Part shown: piece after piece, positions 40,731-49,909 of the stretch
How positions within the stretch are numbered: the first letter of the stretch is position 1
How the letters are laid out: the number at the start of each line of letters is the position of its first letter
DNA from: Luteimonas rhizosphaerae
GTDB lineage: Bacteria > Pseudomonadota > Gammaproteobacteria > Xanthomonadales > Xanthomonadaceae
Direction: 5' to 3'
NCBI RefSeq assembly: GCF_002849595.1
Contig: NZ_NRQR01000005.1
Location: 1-64,000 of the forward strand
DNA: 64,000 bases
Notes under the pieces: model-generated
The model's input: only the letters and a program-made list of their open reading frames with translations
The model's database searches: none
Told to the model about the DNA's origin: nothing
Program-made: the position numbers and the translations under genes

Positions 40731-42520
40731 CCCTGTTCGACACCGTGCATTTCCTGCGACCGCAGTGGCTGTGGCTGCTGCTGGCCTTGCCCCTGCTGGC
40801 CTGGGGCTGGCTGGCGCGTCGCCGCGCCGACGAGGCCTGGCGCGCGCACGTCGATGCGCACCTGCTGCCGCATCTGCTCGAGCGCGGGCCGGCGCGGCGT
40901 GCGGTCGTCGCGCCGCTCGCATGGGCGCTGGCGGTCGCGCTGGCGGTGCTGGCACTGGCGGGGCCCGCGTGGCGGCATGCCGAACAGCCGCTGCAGACTT
41001 CAAGCGCGCCGCTGGTGGTCGCGCTGGACCTGTCTTCGTCGATCCTCGCGCGCGATCTGCCGCCATCGCGCCTGCTGCAGGTGCGCGCCAAGCTGGCCGC
41101 GCTGCTGGCCCAGCGCGACGGGGGACAGGTCGCGCTGCTGGCCTACGCCGACGATGCGTTCACCGTCGCACCGCTGACCGAGGACGTCGGCAACGTGGCG
41201 CTGTATCTCGATGCGCTCTCGCCCGACATCATGCCGGTCGACGGCAGCCGCGCGGAGCGTGCGATCGCGCAGGCGCTGCGTCTGCTGACCCAGGCGGGCG
41301 CGGCGCGCGGCGACATCCTCGTCGTCAGCGACCACGTCGACGACGACGCGGTGCGCGCCGCCGCATCGGCATCCGTCGCGGGGTATCGGGTGTCGGCGCT
41401 GGGCCTCGGCACGCCGGTCGGCGTCACCGTGCCGGACCGCGATGGCGGCAGCGCCGTCGCGCGTCTGGACGCGGCGTCGCTGGGCGCGCTGGCAGCCGCG
41501 GGCGGCGGCGCGTTCGAGACGATGACGACCGGCCCCGGCGACCTGCAGGCGCTGGGCCTGCTGACACCCGACGCCGTCGCGCAGGACGCGCGCGCGTCCG
41601 CGTCCGGCACGACCGCCACGCGGGTCTGGCGCGACGAAGGCTACTGGCTGCTGCTGCCCCTGCTGCTGCTGTGCCTGGCGGCGTTCCGTCGCGGTGCCAC
41701 GACGGCGGTGCTCGTGCTGGCCGTCGCTTGCTCGCTGCCGCCGGCGCATGCGCAGACGCCGGCGGACGCGTCGCCGCCGGGCACGCTGTGGAAGCGCGCG
41801 GACCAGGCCGAGCACGAGCGCGTCGAGGCAGGCGCTGCCGCCTATCGCGCCGAGCGCTACGAGGACGCGCTGCGGCGCTGGCAGGGCGTGCGCGGCGCGG
41901 ACGCCGCCTACAACCGCGGCAACGCGCTGGCGAAGGCAGGCCGCTACGACGAAGCGATCCGCGCCTACGACGAAGCGCTGGCCGCGCAACCGGGCATGGC
42001 CGACGCCGAAGCGAACCGCCAGGCCGTGCTGGCCGCGCAGCAGCGCAAGCCGCCACCCGGCCCGGGCGATGATTCGCGCGGGCAGCCGCAGCCGCGCGAT
42101 GACGCCTCGGCAGGTTCGCCGGGCGATGCCGGGCAGCCCTCGCCGTCGCAGGGCGGCCAAGCCGCACCGCCGGATCCCGGTTCCGATGGCGCGCCGCCGT
42201 CGGGCGACCCGACGCCGGGCGAGGGCGACATGCCGGAGCCGGCCGGGGATGCCGGCACGCCGGCCGACCAGCAGGCCGCCGACGCGGCGATGCGCGATGC
42301 GCTGCAACGTGCGCTCGACGCCGAACGCTCGGACCAGGGCGATGCCGACGCCGACGGCACCGCGGCCGAGCAGCAGGAGGCCGACACCCCGGCCGAGCGC
42401 GAGCGCCGCCAGGCCAACGACGCCTGGCTGCGGCGCCTGCCGGACGATCCCGGCGGTCTGCTGCGGGCCAAGTTCCTGCTCGAGCACGAGCGCCGGCAGG
42501 GCGGGGCGGCGACCCGATGA
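40727..42520 (+). CDS. batB: BatB/BatC fusion: vWA domain plus TPR and proline-rich tail
   Basis: A 597-residue protein combining two Bat components. N-terminal membrane helices (about 12-29 and 62-85) lead into a vWA domain with MIDAS DLSSS (about 104-108) and VSDHVDDD. A membrane helix follows (about 305-345, double hydrophobic stretch ending CSLPPAHAQ). A TPR unit lies at about 360-425 (YRAERYEDALRRWQGV, YNRGNALAKAGRYDEAIRAY), as in BatC. A low-complexity tail rich in Pro, Gly, Asp and Gln (about 435-560) precedes a conserved end, WLRRLPDDPGGLLRAKFLLE. It overlaps both neighbours by 4 nt. The fusion form is common in gammaproteobacteria. Confidence 0.86.
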   Translation: MTLFDTVHFLRPQWLWLLLALPLLAWGWLARRRADEAWRAHVDAHLLPHLLERGPARRAVVAPLAWALAVALAVLALAGPAWRHAEQPLQTSSAPLVVALDLSSSILARDLPPSRLLQVRAKLAALLAQRDGGQVALLAYADDAFTVAPLTEDVGNVALYLDALSPDIMPVDGSRAERAIAQALRLLTQAGAARGDILVVSDHVDDDAVRAAASASVAGYRVSALGLGTPVGVTVPDRDGGSAVARLDAASLGALAAAGGGAFETMTTGPGDLQALGLLTPDAVAQDARASASGTTATRVWRDEGYWLLLPLLLLCLAAFRRGATTAVLVLAVACSLPPAHAQTPADASPPGTLWKRADQAEHERVEAGAAAYRAERYEDALRRWQGVRGADAAYNRGNALAKAGRYDEAIRAYDEALAAQPGMADAEANRQAVLAAQQRKPPPGPGDDSRGQPQPRDDASAGSPGDAGQPSPSQGGQAAPPDPGSDGAPPSGDPTPGEGDMPEPAGDAGTPADQQAADAAMRDALQRALDAERSDQGDADADGTAAEQQEADTPAERERRQANDAWLRRLPDDPGGLLRAKFLLEHERRQGGAATR

Positions 42521-44166
42521 CGCGCCGACTCGCCCGTCTCCTCGGCCTCGTCGTCGCGTTGTCGCTGTGCGGCCTCGTCTCCGCGCAGGACACGACGCGC
42601 GCCTGGCTCGATCGCGATCGCATCGCCCTCGGCGAGACGACGACGCTGAACATCGAGACGCAGCAGCCCGGCGTCGACGCGCCGGACTGGTCCGTGCTCG
42701 ATCGCGAGTTCGAGGCGACGGGCCACACCAGCCGGCGTCAGGTGGAACTGCGCGACGGCCGCCGCGTCGACCGCACCCTGTTCGCCGTCGCGCTGCGTCC
42801 GCGCCGCGAGGGCGTGCTGACCGTGCCGGCGCTGCGCATCGGTGCGGAGACGACCGCGCCGCTCCCGCTCAGCGTCGGCCCGGCACGGATCGCGGGCTCG
42901 CGCGACGGCGCGCCCGCCTTCATCGAAGCCGAGGTCGACGTGCAGTCGCCCTACGTCCAGCAGTCGGTCGGCTACACGCTGCGGCTGTATTACGCGACGC
43001 AGCTGGTGTCCGGGCAGCTCGACCAGCCCGCACCCGACGGCGCCGCGCTGCAGCGGGTCGGCGACGATGTGCAGTACGCGCGCGAGATCGACGGGCGGCG
43101 CTACGCGGTCGTCGAGCGACGCTTCCAGATCGTCCCCGAGCGCAGCGGCACGCTGACGATTCCCGGCGCGCATTTCGAAGGGCGCGGCGTCGGCGGCAGC
43201 GGCATGTTCGACGACATCTTCAACCGCGGACCGCGTCTGCTGCAGGCCAACGGGCCGCCGAGCGTACTGACGGTGCGCCCGGTGCCCGCTGGCGCGCCGC
43301 AGCCGTGGCTGCCGTTGTACGCGGTCGAGGCGCGCTGGCTGGACGCGCCGCGCGATGCGCGCGCTGGCGAGGCGACGACGCTGGTGGCCGAGGTGCGCTA
43401 CGACGGCAGCGTCGCCGCGCAGCTCCCCGAGTTGCGGGCGCCGGCCGTTCCGGGCGCGCAGGTCTTCGCCGAGCCGCCGCAGATCGAGGAACACTTCGAC
43501 GGCGGCCGTCCGCAGGTCGTGCTGGTGCGGCGGTTCTCGATCGTGCCCGATGCGCCCGGCACGCTGCAGGTGCCGGGACCGGGGATCGCCTGGTGGGACG
43601 CGCGCGCCGGTACCGCGCGCACGACCGCGCTGCCGCCGGTCACCCTGCAGGTGGCGCCGGGCAGCGGTCCCGCGGTGTCGGCGCCGTCGAACGAGGCGCG
43701 GACGCCCTCGACCGGTTCCGCACCCGATGCACCCGTGTGGCGCTGGCCCGTTCTTGCCGGCCTCGCGGGTGCCGCATTGCTGCTCGCGGCGCTGGCGTGG
43801 CGTCGCCGGCGCATCACCGGCCAGGTCCCACCCGCCATGTCCGCGGCCGTCGCCGCGCCGCGCACGACGCCGCTGCAGCTGCGGCAGCTGTTGCAGAGCG
43901 GCGGCCAGGACGACGTCTCCGCCGCGCTGTGCGCGCTGGTGACGCCGCCGGCCGCCTCGCTGGATGCGTTGCGGACGCGACTGCGCGATCCGGCGCAGCG
44001 CGACGCGCTCGACCAGTGGCAACGCGCGCGCTGGGCGCAGGGCGATGTGGCCGCGGCGCGTGCCGCGTTGCAGGCGGCATTCCGCGATGGTGCCGATACG
44101 ATCGTGGATCCCGGTCCGGCCCCCGCGACCCGCGACACGCTGCCGCCCCTGTACCCGCCGCGCTGA
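42517..44166 (+). CDS. batD: BatD-like protein
   Basis: Membrane-anchored, exported protein of 549 residues: a signal peptide (1 to about 23, ending GLVSAQ), several beta-sandwich repeats in the periplasm (LGETTTLNIETQ, SVGYTLRLYYATQLVSGQLD, RRFQIVPERSGTLTIPG), one membrane helix (about 410-428) and a cytosolic C-terminal domain. It closes the MoxR/Bat operon. The ATG at 42517 overlaps the batB stop. A D-x-F-N-R stretch (DDIFNRGP) is typical of the family. The complex is thought to act at the inner membrane; its client is unknown. Confidence 0.86.
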   Translation: MTRRLARLLGLVVALSLCGLVSAQDTTRAWLDRDRIALGETTTLNIETQQPGVDAPDWSVLDREFEATGHTSRRQVELRDGRRVDRTLFAVALRPRREGVLTVPALRIGAETTAPLPLSVGPARIAGSRDGAPAFIEAEVDVQSPYVQQSVGYTLRLYYATQLVSGQLDQPAPDGAALQRVGDDVQYAREIDGRRYAVVERRFQIVPERSGTLTIPGAHFEGRGVGGSGMFDDIFNRGPRLLQANGPPSVLTVRPVPAGAPQPWLPLYAVEARWLDAPRDARAGEATTLVAEVRYDGSVAAQLPELRAPAVPGAQVFAEPPQIEEHFDGGRPQVVLVRRFSIVPDAPGTLQVPGPGIAWWDARAGTARTTALPPVTLQVAPGSGPAVSAPSNEARTPSTGSAPDAPVWRWPVLAGLAGAALLLAALAWRRRRITGQVPPAMSAAVAAPRTTPLQLRQLLQSGGQDDVSAALCALVTPPAASLDALRTRLRDPAQRDALDQWQRARWAQGDVAAARAALQAAFRDGADTIVDPGPAPATRDTLPPLYPPR

Positions 44167-44203
44167 GGCGACGCGCGGGTGCGTTCCCGGCGCGCCGGCG
44201 TCC

Positions 44204-44212
44204 TGCTAGCCT
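44204..44212 (+). promoter_or_regulatory. Candidate extended -10 upstream of the first DAACS gene
   Basis: TGCTAGCCT, 27 nt before the ATG at 44239. The same TGCTAnnnT pattern precedes the second transporter (45743) and gapA (57131). Confidence 0.3.
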
Positions 44213-44238
44213 CGCGCGATTCCCTCCGAGCCCGCACG

Positions 44239-45642
44239 ATGGCCGCATCGCCCGCACGTCCCCGCCTGCCGCTGCACTGGAAGATCGCCATCGGCTTCAT
44301 CGCCGGCCTGCTGCTCGGTCTGATCGCGCACTACAGCGGCCTGACCGCGTGGACGCTGGCCGATCCCGGCAGTGCCGCGTGCCTCGGCGATGCGCCCGGC
44401 TGGCGCTGTCGCCCGGTCATCGAGAGCGTCGTCGCCTACGTCACCGAGCCGGCCGGCACCCTGTTCCTCAGCCTGATCTTCATGCTGATCGTGCCGCTGC
44501 TGTTCTCGGCGCTGGTCGTGGGCGTGTCGGAAATGGGCGACGTCGCCTCGCTCGGCCGCATCGGCTGGCGCACGCTGGGCTGGACCGTCGTGCTCTCCGG
44601 CGCCGCCGTGGTGCTGGGCCTGGTGATGGTCAACCTGTTCCGGCCCGGCGACGGCGTCGATCCGGCGCTCGCGCAGCAGTTGCTGGCCGAGGGCGCGCAG
44701 CGGACCGAAGCGATCGTCCGCGACAGCGAGGGCAGCGCGACCGGCATGGAGATGCTGCTGTCGATCGTGCCGCAGAACGTGGTCGGCGCCGCCGCGGACA
44801 ACGCCAACATCCTCGCGCTGATGTTCTTCGCGCTGATGTTCGGCATCGGCCTGGTGCTGACGAAATCCGAGTCGACCGCCGTCCTCAAGCGCGGCATCGA
44901 GGGTCTGTTCGAAGTCTCGATGACGCTGATCGGCCTGGTGATCCGGCTCGCGCCGATCGCGGTGTTCTGCTTCATGTTCAATCTCGCGGTGCTGTTCGGC
45001 TGGGACCTGCTGCTGCGGCTCGGCGCCTACGTGCTGGTCGTCGTCGGCGCGCTGGCGCTGCACATGCTGGTGACGTATTCGATCGCGCTGCGCCTGGTCG
45101 CCGGCCGCTCGCCGCTGCAGTTCTTCGGCAGCGTGCAGGAAGCGATGCTGATGGCGTTCTCGACCGCGTCGAGCAACGCTACGCTGCCGACCGCGCTGCG
45201 CATCGCCGACGAGAAACTCGGGCTGCCGCGCAAGGTCTCGCGCTTCGTGCTGACCATCGGGGCGACCGCGAACCAGAACGGCACCGCCCTGTTCGAAGGC
45301 GTCACGGTGCTGTTCCTCGCGCAGTTCTTCGGCGTGGAACTCGGCATCGGCCAGCAGATCCTGGTGATGCTGGTCTGCATCCTCGGCGGCATCGGCACGG
45401 CCGGCGTCCCGTCCGGTTCGCTGCCCGTGGTCGCGCTGATCTGCACGATGGTCGGCGTGCCGGCCGAGGGCATCGGCCTGGTGCTCGGCGTCAACCATTT
45501 CCTCGACATGTGCCGCACGACGGTCAACGTCACCGGCGATCTGGGCATCGCCGCGCTGGTGGCCACGGGCGAGGACGCACCGGCCGGCGAGATCGGCGGC
45601 GATGGCGACGAGGCGGCGACGGCGCGCAGCGCGCCCGGCTGA
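44239..45642 (+). CDS. Dicarboxylate/amino acid:cation symporter (DAACS family), copy 1
   Basis: Inner-membrane symporter of 467 residues of the DctA/GltP/GltT family. Conserved blocks are FLSLIFMLIVPLLFSALVVG in the first half, AFSTASSNATLPTALR (re-entrant hairpin HP1 with its serine-rich motif), [17 protein letters not shown] (TM7, the NMNGT-type motif but here NQNGT) and GVPSGSLPVVAL with DMCRTTVNVTGD near the end (HP2 and TM8). Dicarboxylates or acidic or neutral amino acids are the likely substrates. A gap of 139 nt separates it from a paralogue in the same direction. The C-terminal tail is acidic and Gly/Ala-rich. Confidence 0.9.
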   Translation: MAASPARPRLPLHWKIAIGFIAGLLLGLIAHYSGLTAWTLADPGSAACLGDAPGWRCRPVIESVVAYVTEPAGTLFLSLIFMLIVPLLFSALVVGVSEMGDVASLGRIGWRTLGWTVVLSGAAVVLGLVMVNLFRPGDGVDPALAQQLLAEGAQRTEAIVRDSEGSATGMEMLLSIVPQNVVGAAADNANILALMFFALMFGIGLVLTKSESTAVLKRGIEGLFEVSMTLIGLVIRLAPIAVFCFMFNLAVLFGWDLLLRLGAYVLVVVGALALHMLVTYSIALRLVAGRSPLQFFGSVQEAMLMAFSTASSNATLPTALRIADEKLGLPRKVSRFVLTIGATANQNGTALFEGVTVLFLAQFFGVELGIGQQILVMLVCILGGIGTAGVPSGSLPVVALICTMVGVPAEGIGLVLGVNHFLDMCRTTVNVTGDLGIAALVATGEDAPAGEIGGDGDEAATARSAPG

Positions 45643-45742
45643 CGCCCGGCGGCACGCACGTCGCTGCGCATCGCAGGAATGTCCGCGTGTGCCGTCGCCC
45701 GCGCGACGCGGCCGCCCATGCGGCGGGTGCCATGGCGCGCTT

Positions 45743-45751
45743 TGCTAAGCT
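45743..45751 (+). promoter_or_regulatory. Candidate extended -10 upstream of the second DAACS gene
   Basis: TGCTAAGCT, 30 nt before the ATG at 45782, in a GC-rich intergenic stretch; no clear -35. Confidence 0.35.
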
Positions 45752-45781
45752 GCGGGCGATCTGGACGGACGACCCCTGCGC

Positions 45782-47116
45782 ATGACTGAAGCGAATTCCG
45801 GTGGCGGCATGCCGCTGCACACCAAGATGCTGATCGGCTTTTCGATCGGCACCCTCGCCGGCATCGCGGCCAACATGTTCATCGGGGACGCGGGCTGGCT
45901 GGACCTGCTGATCACCTACGTGACGGATCCGGTCGGCCAGATCTTCCTGCGGCTGCTGTTCATGCTGGTGATCCCGCTGGTGTTCTCGGCGCTGATCCTC
46001 GGCGTCGTCGAGATCGGCGATCCCGCATCGCTGGGCCGCATCGGCATCAAGACGCTGCTGTGGGTGCTGCTGGTCACCTCGCTCGCGGTGACCATCGGGC
46101 TGGTCATGGTCAACGTGCTGCGCCCGGGCATCGGTCTCGATCCGGGACTCGTCGCCGGGTTGATGGCGGAGTCGTCGGCGCGTGCGACGGAAATCTCGGC
46201 CGCGCGCGAAGGCGTCTCCGGTCTCGACGTGCTGCTCAACATCGTGCCGCGCAACCCGGTGCAGGCCGCGGCCAATGGCGACCTGATCGCGGTGATGTTC
46301 TTTGCGCTGATGTTCGGCATCGCCGCGACCGTGCTGCGCAACGACGCCACCCGCAGCTTCGTCTCGACGGTGCAGGGCGTGTACGACATCTGCCTGAAGC
46401 TGATCGGCTGGATCATCGCGCTGGCACCCTACGCGGTCGCCGCGCTGCTTTTCTCGATCACCGCCAAGCTCGGCCTGCCGATGCTGTGGATGCTGGCCAA
46501 GTTCGTCGGCACCGCGCTGGGTGCGCTGGGCATCCATTTCTTCATCGTGTTCCCGGTCCTGCTGTGGACGCTGGGGCGGATGTCGCCGCTGGCGTTCTTC
46601 CGCGGCGCGCAGCCGGCGCTGTTGACCGCCTTCTCGACCTCGTCGTCGAGCGCGTCGCTGCCGACCACGCTCAAGGTCACCGAGGAGAACCTCGGCGTAC
46701 CGCGCCGGGTCGCGCGCTTCGTGTGCACGCTCGGCGCTACCGCCAACATGAACGGCACCGCGCTGTTCGAGGGCGTGGTGGTGCTGTTCCTGGCGCAGCT
46801 GTTCGGCGTGGACCTCACGCTCGGCCAGCAGGTGATGATCCTGGTGCTGTGCATCTTCGGCTCGATCGGCGCCGCCGGCGTGCCCGGCGGCTCGCTGCCG
46901 GTGATCGCGATGATCCTGGCGATGTTCGGCATCCCGCCCGAGGGCATCGGCATCATCCTCGGCGTCGACCGCCTGCTCGACATGTGCCGCACCGTGGTCA
47001 ACGTCGGCGGCGACATGGTCGGTTCGGTCGTGATCGGGCGCAGCGAGCAACGGCGCGACGAGGCGGCGCCGGTGATCGAGGGCGGCCCCGTGGCGTCCGG
47101 CGACGCCTCCACCTGA
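45782..47116 (+). CDS. Dicarboxylate/amino acid:cation symporter (DAACS family), copy 2
   Basis: A 444-residue paralogue of the upstream gene with the same architecture: [36 protein letters not shown] (HP1), [17 protein letters not shown] (TM7, with the standard NMNGT) and [12 protein letters not shown] followed by [17 protein letters not shown]. In this copy an Asp precedes RLLDMCRT where the first copy has Asn-His, and HP2 has PGG in place of PSG. The two may therefore differ in substrate or cation use. Each copy seems to have its own promoter element. tkt follows 77 nt later. Confidence 0.9.
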   Translation: MTEANSGGGMPLHTKMLIGFSIGTLAGIAANMFIGDAGWLDLLITYVTDPVGQIFLRLLFMLVIPLVFSALILGVVEIGDPASLGRIGIKTLLWVLLVTSLAVTIGLVMVNVLRPGIGLDPGLVAGLMAESSARATEISAAREGVSGLDVLLNIVPRNPVQAAANGDLIAVMFFALMFGIAATVLRNDATRSFVSTVQGVYDICLKLIGWIIALAPYAVAALLFSITAKLGLPMLWMLAKFVGTALGALGIHFFIVFPVLLWTLGRMSPLAFFRGAQPALLTAFSTSSSSASLPTTLKVTEENLGVPRRVARFVCTLGATANMNGTALFEGVVVLFLAQLFGVDLTLGQQVMILVLCIFGSIGAAGVPGGSLPVIAMILAMFGIPPEGIGIILGVDRLLDMCRTVVNVGGDMVGSVVIGRSEQRRDEAAPVIEGGPVASGDAST

Positions 47117-47145
47117 GTCCGGCTGCGGCAGCGATCCGGCGGGCA

Positions 47146-47154
47146 TGGGACAAT
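47146..47154 (+). promoter_or_regulatory. Candidate extended -10 of tkt
   Basis: TGGGACAAT, 39 nt before the tkt ATG; no clear -35. Confidence 0.3.
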
Positions 47155-47193
47155 GCGCGACTCCCGCCATCGCCGCCGACTCCAGTCCAGTCC

Positions 47194-49135
47194 ATGACCC
47201 AGCCGACCCGTCGCGAACTCGCCAACGCCATCCGTTTCCTCGCCATCGACGCCGTCGATGCCGCCAACTCCGGCCATCCGGGCATGCCGATGGGCATGGC
47301 CGACATCGCCGAGGTGCTGTGGAACGACCACCACAGCCACAACCCGGGCAATCCGCACTGGATCAACCGCGACCGCTTCGTGCTGTCGAACGGCCACGGC
47401 TCGATGCTGCAGTACGCGCTGCTGCACCTGTCGGGCTACGACCTGCCGCTCGACGAGCTGAAGAACTTCCGCCAGCTGCACAGCCGTACCGCCGGCCATC
47501 CCGAACGGCACGAAACGCCCGGCGTCGAGACCACGACCGGCCCGCTGGGCCAGGGCTTCGCCAACGCCGTCGGCTTCGCGCTGGCCGAGAAGCTGCTCGC
47601 GCAGCGCTTCAACCGCCCCGGCTTCGATGTCGTCGATCACCACACCTGGGTGTTCCTCGGCGACGGCTGCCTGATGGAAGGCGTCTCGCATGAGGCCGCG
47701 TCGCTGGCGGGCACGCTGGGCCTGGGCAAGCTCGTCGCGTTCTGGGACGACAACCGCATCCCGATCGACGGCAACACCGCCGGCTGGTTCACCGACGACA
47801 CCCCGGCGCGCTTCGAGGCCTACGGCTGGCGCGTGATCCGCGACGTCGACGGCCACGACGCCGATGCGATCTCTCGCGCGATCGACGCCGCCAAGGCCCA
47901 CGACGGCCGGCCGGTGCTGGTCTGCTGCCGCACGACGATCGGCTTCGGCTCGCCGAACCGCGCCGGCAAGGAATCCGCGCACGGCGCCGCGCTGGGCCAG
48001 GCCGAATCCGACGCGACCCGCGTGGCGCTCGCTTGGCCGCACGGCCGCTTCGAGGTCCCGCAGCCGATCCGCGACGCGTGGCTGGCCACCGATGCCGGCG
48101 CCAGGCGCGAGGCGACGTGGCAGGCGCTGTTCGACGCCTACGCCGCGGCGCACCCGGAACTCTCGGCCGAACTGCTGCGCCGCACGCGCGGCGAACTGCC
48201 GGCCGACTTCGCGCAGGACGCCGATGCGTTCATCGCCAAGCTGCAGGCGGAAGGCCCGACGATCGCGTCGCGCAAGGCCTCGCAGCTGTCGATCGAAGCC
48301 TTCGCGCCGTTGCTGCCGGAGCTGATCGGCGGCTCGGCCGACCTCGCGCATTCCAACCTGACCCTGTGGAAGGGCAGCACGTCGGCCGCGACCACGGACC
48401 GCGATCGCCAACGGCCTTGCGCTGCACGGCGGCTTCATCCCGTTCGATGCGACCTTCGTGGTCTTCAGCGACTACGCGCGCAACGCCGTGCGCATGGGCG
48501 CGCTGATCCCCGCGCACGCGATCCACGTCTACACCCACGATTCGATCGGCCTCGGCGAAGACGGCCCGACCCACCAGCCGGTCGAGCATCTCGCATCGCT
48601 GCGCTACATCCCGAACAACGACGTGTGGCGTCCCTGCGATGCGGTCGAGTCGGCGGTCGCGTGGAAGTCGGCGATCACCCGCCAGGACGGCCCGAGCTGC
48701 CTGGTGTTCTCGCGCCAGAACCTCGCGCACCAGGCCCGCGACACGGCCCAGGTCGCCGACATCGCGCGCGGCGGTTACGTGTTGAAGGACTCGGCAGGCA
48801 CGCCCGAAATCATCCTGATTGCGACCGGCTCGGAAGTCGGGCTGGCGATGCAGGCGGCCGAGCAGCTCGGCGACACCGTGCGCGTGGTGTCGATGCCGTC
48901 GACGGACGTGTTCGACCGCCAGGACGCGGCCTATCGCGAGTCCGTGCTGCCGGACGGCGTGCGCAAGCGCGTTGCAATCGAAGCCGGCGTTACCCCGTTC
49001 TGGCGTGCGTACGTCGGCCTGGACGGCGCCGTCATCGGCATCGACAGCTTCGGTGCGTCGGCGCCGGCGGACAAGCTGTATGCCCATTTCGGCATCACCG
49101 TCGACAAGGTCGTCGAGGCAGGGAAGGCACTCTGA
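47194..49135 (+). pseudogene. tkt: Transketolase gene with an internal deletion and frameshift
   Basis: Transketolase moves two-carbon units between sugar phosphates in the pentose phosphate pathway with thiamine diphosphate. The first part (about 400 residues) is intact: [26 protein letters not shown], the diphosphate motif [20 protein letters not shown] and [17 protein letters not shown]. At about 48396-48402 the sequence jumps to [18 protein letters not shown] in another frame and then runs normally to the stop ([34 protein letters not shown]). About 60 nt are missing, estimated from normal family length. The lost piece is the GNY...GVREFGM block, which holds the glutamate that activates the cofactor. 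As written the gene cannot make an active enzyme. ATG 47194 is used. Confidence 0.92.
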
Positions 49136-49169
49136 TCGCCGCGCGCGTTTCGCGTTCCGATCAAGCAGG

Positions 49170-49197
49170 AGGCCCGCGCAAGCGGGCCTTCTGTCTT
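49170..49197 (+). terminator. Rho-independent terminator after tkt
   Basis: An 8-bp stem AGGCCCGC/GCGGGCCT (49170-49177 with 49182-49189), a GCAA tetraloop, then TTCTGTCTT. It lies 34 nt after the tkt stop. Confidence 0.8.
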
Positions 49198-49287
49198 GTG
49201 CTGCTCGTGACCGCGTCTCTGCCGATTGCGGCGGTCCGATCCTGCAACGGCATGCCTGCGCGCGAGAAGTTTTCCTGATCACCCGTC

Positions 49288-49311
49288 GTCCCGCGCAAGC
49301 GCGCTCCTACA
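49288..49311 (-). repeat. REP-like element, third copy
   Basis: On the minus strand it reads TGTAGGAGCGCGCTTGCGCG and continues GGAC, matching the element at 3783 at about 20 of 24 positions. It lies between the tkt terminator and bolA; the rest of 49198-49411 shows no gene. Confidence 0.6.
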
Positions 49312-49411
49312 TTCGACGGAATTCTCTCGACACCGGCCATGAAGCGTTTCGCTGCGCTCGGATCGCGGGGGTCATGGCCGGCGCGACGGCGACCAGACCG
49401 GTACTCGCCGA

Positions 49412-49726
49412 TCAGTGCGCAGGATCGTGCTTGCTGCCACCGCGGCAATGCGGGGAATCGGGCACCAGGACTTCGGCGGCCCACTCGTCCGGCGTGAACG
49501 TGTGCAGCGCCAGCGCGTGGATCTGCTGCATCTGCGTGCCGAGCGCGCGGTACACCGCCTGGTGTCGCTGCAGGGCACGCTTGCCGTCGAATGCCGCACT
49601 GACGACGACCGCCTTGTAATGCGTTTCCAGGCCGCGGCTGTGCAGATGGCTCTCGTCCTGCACGTCGAGATGGCTGGGCTGCAGCGCGGCCAGCGCGTCG
49701 CGGATCTGGTCGGCTCGGGTGGACAT
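49412..49726 (-). CDS. BolA family protein
   Basis: A 104-residue protein of the BolA/IbaG class, which pairs with monothiol glutaredoxins through a shared [2Fe-2S] cluster and has roles in iron and stress responses. Visible features are an N-terminal helix RADQIRDALAALQPSHLDVQ, the central SHLHSRGLETHYKAVVVS, and the signature RHQAVYRALGTQMQQIHALA followed by LHTFTPDEW. The conserved cluster-ligand His near the C-terminus of the domain is present (IHALALHTF). ATG 49726 has GGAG seven nt upstream on the minus strand. A short His/Gly/Lys tail follows. Confidence 0.9.
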   Translation of the reverse strand: MSTRADQIRDALAALQPSHLDVQDESHLHSRGLETHYKAVVVSAAFDGKRALQRHQAVYRALGTQMQQIHALALHTFTPDEWAAEVLVPDSPHCRGGSKHDPAH

Positions 49727-49909
49727 CGGTGGCTCCGGAAAACGGCAACGGATGGCAGGCAGATGGCGGCAGCACACGGGGATTGCAAGTTCCGGCGCCG
49801 GGCACCAAGCGGGACGCGTGCGGATCCGCGCAAGTCTCCGCCGTGCTGCGCGTGCGCTCCCATGTTGCGCCGATTGCGTGCTCACGAGGGCGACGACGCG
49901 GTTGCGGCG

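Noticed and set aside
47194-49135. Programmed frameshifting as the explanation of tkt, gapA and modA
   Set aside because: There is no slippery heptamer or stimulatory structure, and the conserved blocks between the two frames are missing altogether, so a ribosomal shift could not restore the protein.
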